A DNA stretch of 55,519 bases from Kineococcus rubinsiae (GTDB taxonomy: Bacteria > Actinomycetota > Actinomycetes > Actinomycetales > Kineococcaceae). Within the stretch, counting starts at the first letter, position 1. Each line of letters begins with the position of its first letter. The stretch lies in NCBI RefSeq assembly GCF_011839805.1, contig NZ_VWPY01000031.1, forward strand, positions 1 to 55,519, given 5' to 3'. The position numbers and the translations under genes were made by a program. The notes under the pieces are model-generated. The model was not told where the DNA came from, made no database searches, and was given only the letters and a program-made list of their open reading frames with translations. Of this stretch, positions 18,519 through 27,097 are shown in pieces.

Positions 18519-19261
18519 AGGATCGTGTAGCCGCCGTCCACGACGAGGGTCTGGCCCACGACGTAGCGCGAGGCGGGGCCCGCGAGGAACGCGACCGCCT
18601 CGGCCACGTCCTCGGGCCGGCCCAGGTCCCCGGCCGGGATCCGCGAGCGCCACACGGCCACGCGCTCCGGGTCGTGCTCGACGTCGTGGCGGGTCATGTC
18701 CGTCAGGACGTAGCCGGGTGAGACGGCGTTGACGCGGACGCCGAACGGGATCCACTCCAGCGCGACCGAGCGCATGAGCGACTCCACGGCGGCCTTCGAC
18801 GCGTTGTAGGCGCCCTGGCGCTGCGGGACGTTGACGATGCGGCCCGAGATCGAGCCGACCATGACGACGGTGCCCGTCCGGCCGCCGTCGCGCACGGACC
18901 GGGCGAAGGCCTGCGCGGGCAGCAGGGTGCCCGTGAGGTTCACGGCCATCACGGCGTCCAGGCGCGCGCGGGTCAGGTCGAGGGCGTCGTCGTTGCCGGC
19001 GATGCCCGCCGCGGTGACCAGCACGTCCGCGGGGCCGAGCACCCGCTCGGCGTCGGCCAGGGCGGCCGTCACGGCGTCCGCGTCGGTGATGTCCACGACG
19101 TGCCCGCTCACCGGGACACCGCACTCGCGCGCCAGCGCCGCCGCCGTCGCGGCCACGTCCGGCAGCAGGTCGAGCAGCGCGACCGGGGCCCCGCCCTGCG
19201 CGAGGCGCCGGGCGCAGGCCAGGCCGATGCCCCGCCCGCCCCCCGTGACGACGGCGCTCAC
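18515..19261 (-). CDS. Short-chain dehydrogenase/reductase
   Basis: 248 residues. Cofactor motif VTGGGRGIG near the N-terminus, NAG-equivalent TAAGIAG, catalytic Ser in VGSISG, and Tyr152/Lys156 in AYNASK; the C-terminus VDGGYTIL is classical. Residue pattern after beta-2 (LLDLLPD) suggests NAD(H). GTG 19261 overlaps the stop of the cupin gene, so it is the last gene of the hem-cupin-SDR run. Substrate unknown; sugar or polyol dehydrogenases of this class are common. Confidence 0.92.
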   Translation of the reverse strand: MSAVVTGGGRGIGLACARRLAQGGAPVALLDLLPDVAATAAALARECGVPVSGHVVDITDADAVTAALADAERVLGPADVLVTAAGIAGNDDALDLTRARLDAVMAVNLTGTLLPAQAFARSVRDGGRTGTVVMVGSISGRIVNVPQRQGAYNASKAAVESLMRSVALEWIPFGVRVNAVSPGYVLTDMTRHDVEHDPERVAVWRSRIPAGDLGRPEDVAEAVAFLAGPASRYVVGQTLVVDGGYTIL

Positions 19262-19608
19262 GCCGACGGCCAGCGGACGGTGATCGTGGTCGTCTCCTGC
19301 GTCGCCGAGGACTCCCACGCGTGGGACTCCCCCGGGTACCAGATGACGTAGTCGCCGGAGCGCTGCAGCACGGCCTCGCCGCCGCTGCGGAACCGGATCG
19401 TCTGCCCCCCGCTGACCAGGACGGTCAGCGACGTCTGCGGCTCCGGATCGGTCCACTCGTCGTCGCGGGAGCCGGGCGCGAGGCGCGCCCACTTCACCTC
19501 GACGTCGTCCGTGGCGAGCTCGGGCGCGTGGTCGGCCTTGAAGCCGCCGACGAGCCAGCCGCCGTCGGCCGCGCCGTCCGCGTCGGCGTTGCCCGTGTGG
19601 AAGGTCAC
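19258..19608 (-). CDS. Small cupin-like protein
   Basis: 116 residues. The second half ([17 protein letters not shown]..., [16 protein letters not shown]) resembles a single cupin barrel with a possible metal-binding His near the end. GTG 19608 is 11 nt after hemB and lacks a clear ribosome site. Likely cotranscribed with hemB and coupled to the SDR. Function unknown. Confidence 0.75.
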   Translation of the reverse strand: MTFHTGNADADGAADGGWLVGGFKADHAPELATDDVEVKWARLAPGSRDDEWTDPEPQTSLTVLVSGGQTIRFRSGGEAVLQRSGDYVIWYPGESHAWESSATQETTTITVRWPSA

Positions 19609-19618
19609 CGGGCGCGGC

Positions 19619-20596
19619 TCAGCCGAGCCAGCCGCGGGCGGCCTCGAGGGCCCAGTACGTGAGGATCACCTGGGCGCCCGCGCGGCGCAGGGCCAGCAGG
19701 CTCTCCAGCGCGACGCGGTCGCGGTCGATCGCCCCGGCCTGGGCGGCGAACTCGACCATCGCGTACTCGCCGGAGACCTGGTAGCTCGCGACCGGGACGT
19801 CGGCGACGTCGGCCACGGCGCGCAGCACGTCGAGGTAGGGCAGGCCCGGCTTGACCATGACGAGGTCCGCGCCCTCGTCGAGGTCCAGGCGGACCTCGCG
19901 CAGGGCCTCGGAGACGTTCGCGGCCGGGTCCTGCTGGTAGGTGCGCCGGTCCCCCGTCAGCTGGGAGTCGACGGCCTCGCGGAACGGGCCGTAGAACGCC
20001 GACGCGTACTTCACGGCGTAGGCGAGCAGGCTGACGTCGTCGCGGCCGGCCTGGTCCAGGACCGTGCGCAGGTGCCCGATCTGGCCGTCCATCATGCCGC
20101 TGGGACCGAGCAGGTGGGCGCCCGCGCGGGCCTGGGCCAGCGCCATCGACGCGTAGCGCTCCAGCGTCCGGTCGTTGTCGACGCGGCCCGCGGCGTCCAG
20201 GACACCGCAGTGGCCGTGGTCGGTGAACTCGTCCAGGCACAGGTCCGCCATCACGACGAGGTCGTCGCCCACGGCGTCGCGCACGTCGGCCAGGGCGACG
20301 TTGAGGATGCCGTCCGGGTCGTCGGCGCCGGAGCCCAGCGCGTCGCGCTCGGTGGGCACGCCGAAGAGCATGATCCCGCCGAGGCCCGCGGCCACGGCCT
20401 CCTTCGCCGTCGCCACCAGCGAGGCGCGGCTGTGCTGCACGACGCCCGGCAGCGTGCGGATGGGCTGCGGCTCGTCCAGGCCCTCCCGCACGAACACGGG
20501 CAGCACCAGGTCGCTCGGGCGAAGGTGCACGTCGGTGACCAGGCGCCGCATCGCCGGCGTCGAGCGCAGCCGGCGGGGGCGGATCGGCAGGCTCAC
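19619..20596 (-). CDS. hemB: Delta-aminolevulinic acid dehydratase (porphobilinogen synthase)
   Basis: 325 residues. Condenses two 5-aminolevulinate molecules to porphobilinogen. The Schiff-base lysines are at about 196 (AYAVKYAS) and 249 (MVKPG). [16 protein letters not shown] is the conserved loop; the Cys triad of the zinc type is only partly present, as in Mg-dependent enzymes. GTG 20596 overlaps the stop of the upstream fused gene. Final heme enzyme gene of the rex-hemA-hemC-hemD-hemB operon. Confidence 0.97.
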   Translation of the reverse strand: MSLPIRPRRLRSTPAMRRLVTDVHLRPSDLVLPVFVREGLDEPQPIRTLPGVVQHSRASLVATAKEAVAAGLGGIMLFGVPTERDALGSGADDPDGILNVALADVRDAVGDDLVVMADLCLDEFTDHGHCGVLDAAGRVDNDRTLERYASMALAQARAGAHLLGPSGMMDGQIGHLRTVLDQAGRDDVSLLAYAVKYASAFYGPFREAVDSQLTGDRRTYQQDPAANVSEALREVRLDLDEGADLVMVKPGLPYLDVLRAVADVADVPVASYQVSGEYAMVEFAAQAGAIDRDRVALESLLALRRAGAQVILTYWALEAARGWLG

Positions 20597-22293
20597 CGGG
20601 CGCGCCGGCGCGAGGCGGACTTGCGCTGGCTCGGGCGCAGCAGCTCCTCGCCCGACTCCGCCGCACTGGTGCGCAGGCCCTGGCCGTAGGCGGCGAGGGC
20701 GTCGACGAGGGCGTCCGAGCTGGGCTCGGACGCGAGCACGTCCACGCGCAGACCGTGCTCCTCCGCGGTCTTCGCCGTAGCCGGCCCGATGCACGCCACG
20801 ACCGTCGAGGGGTGCGGCTTGCCCGCGATCCCGACGAGGTTGCGCACGGTCGAGCTGGACGTGAAGACGACCGCGTCGAAGGCGCCCGACTTGATGGCGT
20901 CGCGCACGGGCGCGGCGGGCGGGGCGGCGCGCACGGTCCGGTAGGCCGTGACGTCGTCGACCTCCCAGCCGTTCTCCACCAGGCCCGCGACGAGGGTGTC
21001 GGTGGCGATGTCGGCGCGCGGCAGGAACACCCGGTTGATGGGGTCGAGCACGTCGTCGTAGGGCGGCCACGCCTGCAGCAGCCCGGTCGCGGACTGCTCC
21101 TCCTCGGGCACCAGGTCGGGCTCGATCCCCCACTCGCGCAGCGCGTCCGCGGTGACCCCGCCCACGGCGGCGACCTTGAGGCCGCTGAACGCGCGGGCGT
21201 CGAGGCCGTACTCGGTGAACTTCTCGCGCACCGCGCGGACGGCGTTCACCGAGGTGAACCCGATCCACTCGTAGCGGCCCGTCACCAGGCCCTTGACGGC
21301 CTTCTCCATCTGCTGCGGCGTGCGCGGCGGCTCCACCGAGATGGTCGGGACGACCTCGGCGGTGGCGCCGTGCTCGGCGAGGCGCTGGGTCACGCCGCCG
21401 GCCTGCTGCTTGGTGCGGGGCACCAGCACGCGCCAGCCGAAGAGGGCCTTCGTCTCGTACCAGGAAGCCTGCTCGCGCAGGCTCACGACGTCGCCGATGA
21501 CGGCCATCGTCGGGACGCCGTCGCCCGCGGCCGTCGCGGCCGCGGCGAGCTGGTCCAGCGTCGTGGTCAGCGTCGTCTGCGTCGTGGTCGTGCCGTGGGC
21601 CGTGAGCGCGACGGGGGTCGAGCCGTCGCGGCCCGCGGCGAGCAGGCCGACGGCCGCGGCGGCCAGGTCCTGGCTGCCGCCGAGCACCAGCACGGTCGCG
21701 TCCGTCGCGGCGTGCTGCGCCCAGCTCAGCGTGCGGCCGGCGGGGTGGACGATGTGGACGCTCGTCGTCGAGGCGGTCGTCATGGGCACGCCGGCGTAGG
21801 CGGGCACGGCCGTGACGGCCGAGACGCCCGGGACCACGTCGAAGCCGATGCCGGCCTTGCGGCACGCGGACAGCTCGTCCACGAGACCCGTGAACGTCGA
21901 CGGGTCGCCGTCCATGAGCCGGACCACGCGGCCGCCCGCCTTGGCGGCCTTCACGACGATCTTGGCGCGGGCGGCGCGGGCCAGCGGCTGCCCGTCCTCG
22001 CCGGCCCCGGCGTCCACGACCTCGACGCCCTCGCGGCCGTAGCGGGCCACGAGGTCCTCGCGGCTGCCCTGGTCGAGGACGACGACGTCCGCGGTGCCCA
22101 GCAGGTCGACGGCACGCACCGTCAGCAGGCCCGGGTCACCGGGACCCGCGCCCACGAACGACACGTGGCCGAGGGCCTTCGCGGCGGGCCGGACCGTGCG
22201 CCGCGGTGGGGTGCGGGGCGCCGCGATGGTCGGGTCCGTCAGGACCGTCACCTCGGGGGAACCGAGGACCGTGCTGTTCGTCGTGGTGCTCAC
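20593..22293 (-). CDS. hemD: Fused uroporphyrinogen-III methyltransferase / uroporphyrinogen-III synthase
   Basis: 566 residues, two domains. Residues ~40-285 are a CobA/SUMT-like tetrapyrrole methylase ([36 protein letters not shown]). Residues ~300-545 are HemD ([45 protein letters not shown]). The classic methylase motif is intact, so both siroheme/cobalamin and heme branches may be fed from one protein. This fusion is usual in actinobacteria. GTG 22293 overlaps the hemC stop and has GGAGAG upstream. A basic C-terminal tail ([12 protein letters not shown]) is present. Confidence 0.95.
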   Translation of the reverse strand: MSTTTNSTVLGSPEVTVLTDPTIAAPRTPPRRTVRPAAKALGHVSFVGAGPGDPGLLTVRAVDLLGTADVVVLDQGSREDLVARYGREGVEVVDAGAGEDGQPLARAARAKIVVKAAKAGGRVVRLMDGDPSTFTGLVDELSACRKAGIGFDVVPGVSAVTAVPAYAGVPMTTASTTSVHIVHPAGRTLSWAQHAATDATVLVLGGSQDLAAAAVGLLAAGRDGSTPVALTAHGTTTTQTTLTTTLDQLAAAATAAGDGVPTMAVIGDVVSLREQASWYETKALFGWRVLVPRTKQQAGGVTQRLAEHGATAEVVPTISVEPPRTPQQMEKAVKGLVTGRYEWIGFTSVNAVRAVREKFTEYGLDARAFSGLKVAAVGGVTADALREWGIEPDLVPEEEQSATGLLQAWPPYDDVLDPINRVFLPRADIATDTLVAGLVENGWEVDDVTAYRTVRAAPPAAPVRDAIKSGAFDAVVFTSSSTVRNLVGIAGKPHPSTVVACIGPATAKTAEEHGLRVDVLASEPSSDALVDALAAYGQGLRTSAAESGEELLRPSQRKSASRRRAR

Positions 22294-23288
22294 GAGCCAC
22301 TCTCCGTGTCGTGACGAGGACGTGGGTGGTCCTGGGGGTGGGCCAGCAGGGTCGGGGTCGGCTGGGTCGGGGTGGTGCCGGGTCTCGAGGCGCGCGGGGG
22401 CAGGGAGAGGCCCTCGGCGAGCAGGTCCGCAGCCAGGCGGGAGCCGAGCGCGACGGCACCGGCCTCGTCGGTCACGGGCGCGGAGACCTCGCGGCGCACG
22501 AGGCCGTCGAGGCCGCCGACGGCGACGAGGAGGGTGAGGACGCCGTCCGCGCTGGTGGCGTGGGCGCCGACGGGGGCGGAGCAGCCCGCCTCGAGGGCGC
22601 CGAGGACGCAGCGCTCGGCCGCGACCGCGAGCCGGTCGGCGGGCGACTCCAGGGCGGTGAGCGCGGCGCGGACCTCGGCGTCGCCCGAGCGGCACTCCAC
22701 GGCCAGCGCGCCCTGGCCCGGTGCGGGCACGAAGCCCGCCGGGTCCAGCAGCTCGCTCGCCTCGCCGAGGCGGCCGATGCGGTTCAGCCCGGCGGCCGCG
22801 AGCACGACGCCGTCGAGGCGCCCGTCGCCGACCATCCGCAGCCGCGTGTCGATGTTGCCGCGGATCGCGACGACCTCGAGGTCGGGGCGCAGGTCCAGCA
22901 GCAGGGCCCGCCGGCGCGGCGAGCCCGTCCCGACGGTGGCCCCCTGCGGCAGCGCGGCCAGCGTGCGGCCGGCGGCCACGAGGACGTCGCGCGGGTCCTC
23001 GCGCTGCGGCACCGCACCGAGGACGAGGCCGTCGGCGGGCGCGGTCGGCAGGTCCTTCAGCGAGTGCACGGCGAGGTCGACGGTGCCCGCGAGCAGCGCC
23101 TCGCGCAGCGCGGAGACGAAGACGCCGGTGCCGCCGATGACGGCCAGCGGCTCCTTCGAGACGTCGCCGTGCGTGGTGATCTCGACGAGCTCGACCTCGT
23201 GGCCCTCGCGGCGCAGGGCGTCGGCGGCCCACTCGCTCTGGGTGGTGGCGAGCAGGCTCCTGCGCGTGCCCAGCCGCAGCGGCCTCAC
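22290..23288 (-). CDS. hemC: Hydroxymethylbilane synthase
   Basis: 332 residues. Polymerises four porphobilinogens. Conserved GTRRSLLATTQSEW, HSLKDLPT, GTGSPRRRA and the dipyrromethane-cofactor Cys at about 236 (EAGCSAPVG). The last ~25 residues (PTQPTPTLLAHPQ) are a proline-rich tail beyond the usual family end. GTG 23288 overlaps the hemA stop. Confidence 0.97.
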   Translation of the reverse strand: MRPLRLGTRRSLLATTQSEWAADALRREGHEVELVEITTHGDVSKEPLAVIGGTGVFVSALREALLAGTVDLAVHSLKDLPTAPADGLVLGAVPQREDPRDVLVAAGRTLAALPQGATVGTGSPRRRALLLDLRPDLEVVAIRGNIDTRLRMVGDGRLDGVVLAAAGLNRIGRLGEASELLDPAGFVPAPGQGALAVECRSGDAEVRAALTALESPADRLAVAAERCVLGALEAGCSAPVGAHATSADGVLTLLVAVGGLDGLVRREVSAPVTDEAGAVALGSRLAADLLAEGLSLPPRASRPGTTPTQPTPTLLAHPQDHPRPRHDTESGS

Positions 23289-24610
23289 GGCAGCCTGCCC
23301 ACGGCGTCGGCGACGGTCCCGGACAGCGGGGCCTCGCCCACGCGCGCCCCGCCGGCCACCTCGAGGTCGAACAGCGCGCGCAGCGCGGCCGCGTACCCGA
23401 CGCCGCCGGGGGCCTCGGCGAGCTCCTTCACGCGCACGGTCGGCGTGTGCAGCAGCTTCTCCACGATGCGGTGCACCGTGCGGTCCACCTCGGCGCGCAC
23501 CTGCGGCGACAGGTCCGCGCGCTGGTCGAGGCGGCGCATCTCGGTCTCCACGACGTGGCGCGCCTGCGTGCGCAGCGCCACGACGGTCGGCGCGACGTCG
23601 GCCGCGCGCAGCTGCGCGGCGTGGGCCGCGAGCTCCTCCGCGACGATCCCGCGCACGGCGCGCAGGTCGGAGGCGACGCCCGTTCCCGCGAGGTCCTGGC
23701 CCAGGCCCTCGAGGTCGACGAGGTGCGCCCCGGGCAGGGTCGCGACGTCCGGGTCGACGTCGCGCGGCAGCGCGAGGTCGGCGAGGAACAGGGGCCGCTG
23801 CGGGCGGGTCAGGAGGGCGCTGGCGACGACGGCCACGTCCAGGACGTGCCCGACGGCGCCCGTGCAGCTGAGCACGAGGTCCGCGTCGGCGACCTCGGCG
23901 CGCAGGGTGTCCAGGCCAACGGCCCGGCCGCCGATGGCCGCGGCCAGGCGCTGCGCGCGCTCCGGCGTCCGGTTGGCGACGACGACCTGCGCCGGGTTGA
24001 GCCGGGACAGCGTCGTGGCGACCAGGGCGCTCATCGCGCCGGCGCCGACCACGAGCACGTTGCGGCCCTCGACCCCGCCGAGCACGCCCTCGGCGCGCGC
24101 GACGGCCGCGTCGACCAGCGAGGCGCCCGCGGCGTCCAGCCCGGTCTCGGCGTGCGCGCGCTTGCCGACGCGCAGGGCGGCCTGCAGCAGCCGGTCGAGC
24201 TCACCGCCCGAGCCGTCGGTGCGGTGCAGGTCGTGCAGGGCGCCGCGCAGCTGGCCGAGGATCTGGCTCTCGCCCACGGCCATCGAGTCCAGCCCGCAGG
24301 CGACGCGGAAGAGGTGCTCGACGCCCGCGTCGTCGTAGTGGACGTAGAGCTGCTCGCCCAGGTCCTCCAGCGGCACGCCGATGCGGCGCGCGAGGGCGTC
24401 GCCGACGTCGGCGACGCCGCCGTGGAAGCGGTTCACCTCGCAGTAGAGCTCGACGCGGTTGCAGGTGGAGAGCACGAACGCCTCGTCGACGTGCGCCGAC
24501 GCGGTCAGCTCGGCGACGGCGGCCGCCGCGGAGGCGGCGTCGAACGCGGCGCGCTCGAGGACCTCGAGGCCCGCGGTGCGGTGGGACAGGCCCACGACCA
24601 TGAGCGTCAC
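23285..24610 (-). CDS. hemA: Glutamyl-tRNA reductase
   Basis: 441 residues. First enzyme of the C5 route to 5-aminolevulinate. The nucleophile Cys50 is in FVLSTCNRVEL, GESQILGQ is the conserved tRNA/substrate segment, NVLVVGAGAMS the NADPH Rossmann motif, and a C-terminal dimerisation helix domain follows. GTG 24610 directly follows the rex stop; an in-frame ATG at 24601 is possible but would cut the conserved MVVGLSH start. No glutamate-1-semialdehyde aminotransferase gene lies in the window. Confidence 0.97.
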   Translation of the reverse strand: MTLMVVGLSHRTAGLEVLERAAFDAASAAAAVAELTASAHVDEAFVLSTCNRVELYCEVNRFHGGVADVGDALARRIGVPLEDLGEQLYVHYDDAGVEHLFRVACGLDSMAVGESQILGQLRGALHDLHRTDGSGGELDRLLQAALRVGKRAHAETGLDAAGASLVDAAVARAEGVLGGVEGRNVLVVGAGAMSALVATTLSRLNPAQVVVANRTPERAQRLAAAIGGRAVGLDTLRAEVADADLVLSCTGAVGHVLDVAVVASALLTRPQRPLFLADLALPRDVDPDVATLPGAHLVDLEGLGQDLAGTGVASDLRAVRGIVAEELAAHAAQLRAADVAPTVVALRTQARHVVETEMRRLDQRADLSPQVRAEVDRTVHRIVEKLLHTPTVRVKELAEAPGGVGYAAALRALFDLEVAGGARVGEAPLSGTVADAVGRLP

Positions 24611-25348
24611 TCAGACCACCTCCCCGACCCGGACGTGCGCCTTGCGCTGGGCGTGGAAGGCGAGGATCTGCAGCTCCGAGGCGAGGTCGACCTTGCGGAC
24701 GTCGACGTGCTCGGGCACGCGGATGACCGTGGGGGCGAAGTTCAGGACGCTCGTGACGCCGGCCGCGACGAGGCGGTCGCAGACGCCCTGGGCGACGGGG
24801 GCGGGCACGGTGAGCACGCCGATGGTCGCGCCGCCCTCGCGCACGCTCTCCTCCAGGTCGTCCAGGGGCCGCACGGGCATCCCGCTGACGACCTCGCCGA
24901 CCACGGTCGGGTCGACGTCGAAGAGCCCGACGACGCTGAAGCCGCGGGAGGCGAAGCCGCCGTAGCCCGCGAGCGCGTGGCCGAGGTTGCCGATGCCGAC
25001 GATCACGACGCGCCAGCTGGACGTCAGGCCGAGGCGGTCGGCGATGTGCTGGTGCAGCTCGCCGACCTCGTAGCCGACGCCGCGGGTGCCGTAGCTGCCG
25101 AGGTAGGAGAGGTCCTTGCGCAGCTTCGCCGAGCCGACGCCGGCGGCGTCCGCGAGCGCCTCGGAGGACACCGTGCGCAGCCCGGCCTCGGCCAGCGTGG
25201 ACAGGGCACGCAGGTACTGGGGCAGCCGGGAGACGGTCGCCTCGGGCACGTCCGCGGGGCTCGTCACAGCGGATTCGTAGAGTTTGCGCCCGGAGCGCAG
25301 GCGCGCGCTTCCCACCACGTCGTCGTCCACTGCGGTCAGACCTGACAC
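24611..25348 (-). CDS. rex: Redox-sensing transcriptional repressor Rex
   Basis: 245 residues. N-terminal winged helix (LPQYLRALSTLAEAG, SSEALADAAGVGSAKLRKD) and a C-terminal Rossmann domain (VVIVGIGNLGHALAGYGG) binding NAD(H). Rex senses the NADH/NAD ratio and leaves DNA when NADH rises. First gene of the operon, with its own Rex box in front. GTG 25348 follows GAAGAGG very closely; GTG 25327 is an alternative that would drop seven residues. Confidence 0.96.
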   Translation of the reverse strand: MSGLTAVDDDVVGSARLRSGRKLYESAVTSPADVPEATVSRLPQYLRALSTLAEAGLRTVSSEALADAAGVGSAKLRKDLSYLGSYGTRGVGYEVGELHQHIADRLGLTSSWRVVIVGIGNLGHALAGYGGFASRGFSVVGLFDVDPTVVGEVVSGMPVRPLDDLEESVREGGATIGVLTVPAPVAQGVCDRLVAAGVTSVLNFAPTVIRVPEHVDVRKVDLASELQILAFHAQRKAHVRVGEVV

Positions 25349-25383
25349 CCTCTTCGGAGCGGTACCTGCTTCGTGCGACGTCC

Positions 25384-25412
25384 AGCGTAAGCGCTTGTGA
25401 AGGCCCGCACAA
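25384..25412 (-). promoter_or_regulatory. Rex operator overlapping the rex-hemACDB promoter
   Basis: TTGTGAAGGCCCGCACAA (25395-25412) matches the Rex site TTGTGA-N6-TCACAA with one mismatch. On the coding strand TTGTGC (25412-25407) is the -35 and TACGCT (25389-25384) the -10, spaced 17 bp, so Rex would cover the -35 and half the spacer. Transcription start near 25377. Confidence 0.8.
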
Positions 25413-25454
25413 AGTCGTCGGGGCCTCGCGTGACGAGGGTCTCCACCGAGGCCG

Positions 25455-25733
25455 TCACCTGCGGCGACGCCACCACCGGCGCCCCGCGAGGGCCGCGACC
25501 AGGCGCGCCTCGTCGAGGCGGCCGAAGTCGGTCTCGGCGCCGTCGACCAGGACGACGGGCACCCGGTCGGAGTAGCGGCGCAGCAGCTCCGGGTCCGCGT
25601 CGACGTCGACCTCGGTGAACCGCTCCCCCGCCTGCTCCACCGCGCGGCGCACGACCTCCCGGCCGTCGTCGCAGAGGTGGCAGCCCACCCGCGACACCAG
25701 CTGCACGCGTGCGACGCCGTCCGCCTGCTCCAC
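25455..25733 (-). CDS. Glutaredoxin-like protein (DUF836 type)
   Basis: 92 residues with VSRVGCHLCDDG, a CxxC-type thioredoxin-fold active site near the N-terminus, and RVPVVLVDG (cis-Pro loop). Ends in a Trp/Arg-rich tail. GTG 25733 is preceded by a G-rich stretch. It lies upstream of rex on the same strand, in the position of Rv0508 before the mycobacterial hem genes. Probably a dithiol reductase; partner unknown. Confidence 0.85.
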   Translation of the reverse strand: MEQADGVARVQLVSRVGCHLCDDGREVVRRAVEQAGERFTEVDVDADPELLRRYSDRVPVVLVDGAETDFGRLDEARLVAALAGRRWWRRRR

Positions 25734-25755
25734 CCGTTCCCCCCGATCCGCGGCC

Positions 25756-25768
25756 TATGGTGACCGCA
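25756..25768 (+). promoter_or_regulatory. -10 of a probably leaderless HAD gene
   Basis: TATGGT (25756-25761) ends six bases before ATG 25768 and no ribosome site is visible. The -35 region is poor. Confidence 0.45.
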
Positions 25769-26547
25769 TGCCTCAGCCGGCCGAGGCCGCCTTCTTCGAC
25801 CTGGACAACACCATGGTCCGCGGTGCCTCGTTGTACTACCTCGCCCGCGGGCTGCACGCCCGCCACTTCTTCTCCCGCCGGGAGCTGCAGCTGTTCGCGC
25901 GCCGCGCCCTGCACTTCGCGCTGCGCGGGGAGAACCTCGGCCACCTCGTGGAGGTGCGGGAGCTGGCGCTGGCGCTGGTGGCCGGGCACCGGACGGCGGA
26001 CCTGCGGGCCATCGGCGAGGAGGTCTACGACGAGTACGTCGGCGCGAAGGTGCGCCCCGGCACGCAGGCGCTGGCCTCGCGGCACCTGGCCGCGGGCGTC
26101 CCGGTGTGGCTGGTGACGGCCGCGCCCGTGGAGCTCGCCGACGTCATCGCGCGGCGGCTGGGGCTGACCGGGGCGCTGGGCACCGTGGCGGAGAACGTCG
26201 ACGGCACCTACACCGGGCGGCTCATCGGCGAGCCCCTGCACGGCGAGGCCAAGGCGCACGCGGTGCGCGAGCTCGCGGCCCGACTGGGCCTGGACCTGGC
26301 CCGCTGCGCGGCCTACTCCGACTCCGCCAACGACCTGCCGCTGCTGTCGATGGTCGGGCAGCCGGTGGCGATCAACCCCGACGCGACCCTGCGCCGGCAC
26401 GCGAGCGCGCACGGCTGGCCCGTGCACGAGTTCCGGCACTGGCGCACCGCGGCCCGCTGGAGCCTGCGCCTGGGCACGGCCGGCCTCGCCGGCGTGGCGG
26501 TCGTCTCCGTCGCGGGACTGCTGCAACGACGCAGCGGGCGCCCCTGA
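25768..26547 (+). CDS. HAD-IB family phosphatase (SerB-like)
   Basis: 259 residues. Motif I FFDLDNTM places the nucleophile and acid at Asp11/Asp13; motif II is WLVTAAP, and motif III/IV YSDSANDLPLL. The helical cap and size fit the HAD-IB group annotated as phosphoserine phosphatase-like (position of Rv0505c SerB1). A final hydrophobic stretch (GLAGVAVVSVAGLL) could anchor the C-terminus to membrane. ATG 25768 is the only start with a suitable promoter context. Natural substrate uncertain. Confidence 0.9.
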   Translation: MPQPAEAAFFDLDNTMVRGASLYYLARGLHARHFFSRRELQLFARRALHFALRGENLGHLVEVRELALALVAGHRTADLRAIGEEVYDEYVGAKVRPGTQALASRHLAAGVPVWLVTAAPVELADVIARRLGLTGALGTVAENVDGTYTGRLIGEPLHGEAKAHAVRELAARLGLDLARCAAYSDSANDLPLLSMVGQPVAINPDATLRRHASAHGWPVHEFRHWRTAARWSLRLGTAGLAGVAVVSVAGLLQRRSGRP

Positions 26548-26566
26548 CTTCAGGGACGCCCGCTGC
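26531..26566. terminator. Strong hairpin terminator at the end of the HAD gene
   Basis: Arms 26531-26547 and 26550-26566 are 17 nt with one mismatch and a 2-nt loop. The left arm encodes the last residues and the TGA of the HAD gene. It also lies just beyond the convergent bS22 gene, so it may act in both directions. Confidence 0.75.
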
Positions 26567-26584
26567 GCGGTAGCTGGTGTCAGC

Positions 26585-26683
26585 TCACTTCTTGTTGCGA
26601 CGCTGGTGACGCGTGCGGCGAAGCAGCTTGCGGTGCTTCTTCTTCGCCATGCGCTTGCGACGCTTCTTGATGACAGAGCCCAC
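26585..26683 (-). CDS. bS22-type small ribosomal protein (AURKAIP1/COX24 domain)
   Basis: 32 residues, read by hand: MGSVIKKRRKRMAKKK then HRKLLRRTRHQRRNKK. More than half are Lys/Arg. Starts at GTG 26683 with GAGGA seven bases upstream. This is the tiny basic protein found in actinobacteria (Rv0500B-like) and recovered as an extra 30S subunit protein in mycobacteria. It lies downstream of the HTH gene as in M. tuberculosis. Too short for normal gene finders. Confidence 0.93.
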   Translation of the reverse strand: MGSVIKKRRKRMAKKKHRKLLRRTRHQRRNKK

Positions 26684-26758
26684 GGGGGTCCTCGCTCACT
26701 TCGACTTCGACGGGTCTTCTCGCGTCATGCCGCGTGACGCGGCAAACCGCGGGGGAGT

Positions 26759-26959
26759 CTACGCGGTGTCGATGAACGACTGGCGCAGGTAGTCGTTGAC
26801 CGCCCCCTCGGGGACGCGGAACGACCGCCCGACCCGGACCGCGGGGAGGTCCCCGTTGTGCACGAGCCGGTACACCGTCATCTTCGACACGCGCATCATC
26901 GACGCCACCTCGGCCACGGTCAGGAACCGCACGTCGGTCAGCGGGTGGTCATCAGGCAT
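26759..26959 (-). CDS. Small HTH DNA-binding protein (excisionase/BldC-like)
   Basis: 66 residues from ATG 26959. FLTVAEVASMMRVSKMTVYRL is a MerR-like helix-turn-helix, followed by the wing VRVGRSFRVPEGAVNDYL. It matches the conserved actinobacterial Rv0500A-like protein, not a phage excisionase, as no integrase or att site is nearby. Longer in-frame starts exist, but they read into the promoter. Probably a housekeeping or developmental regulator; targets unknown. Confidence 0.88.
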   Translation of the reverse strand: MPDDHPLTDVRFLTVAEVASMMRVSKMTVYRLVHNGDLPAVRVGRSFRVPEGAVNDYLRQSFIDTA

Positions 26960-27097
26960 CCCCACAGCACCCTTCACGTCGCGCGCGCCAGGGCGCGTTG
27001 AGAACCCACTGTAGGGGCAGGAGTGACGACCTGGAAGATCTCTGCGACCACACACTCACCGAGAGTGACAGCACGCGGCGTCACCCGGGCTCGACGC
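26960..27097 (-). promoter_or_regulatory. Promoter region of HTH-bS22 unit
   Basis: TACAGT (27013-27008 on the minus strand) is a likely -10, giving a leader of about 45 nt with AAGGG before the ATG. A small CACTC-N5-GAGTG dyad lies near 27054-27068, after the acuC-side sequence. Nothing else recognised. Confidence 0.4.

Noticed and set aside
20755-24338. Several long plus-strand frames across hemD-hemA
   Set aside because: Composition of antisense shadows; the opposite frames are clear heme enzymes with overlapping starts and stops.
26759-26959. Phage excisionase
   Set aside because: The HTH is excisionase-like, but there is no integrase, att site or phage gene, and the gene sits in the conserved Rv0500A position.
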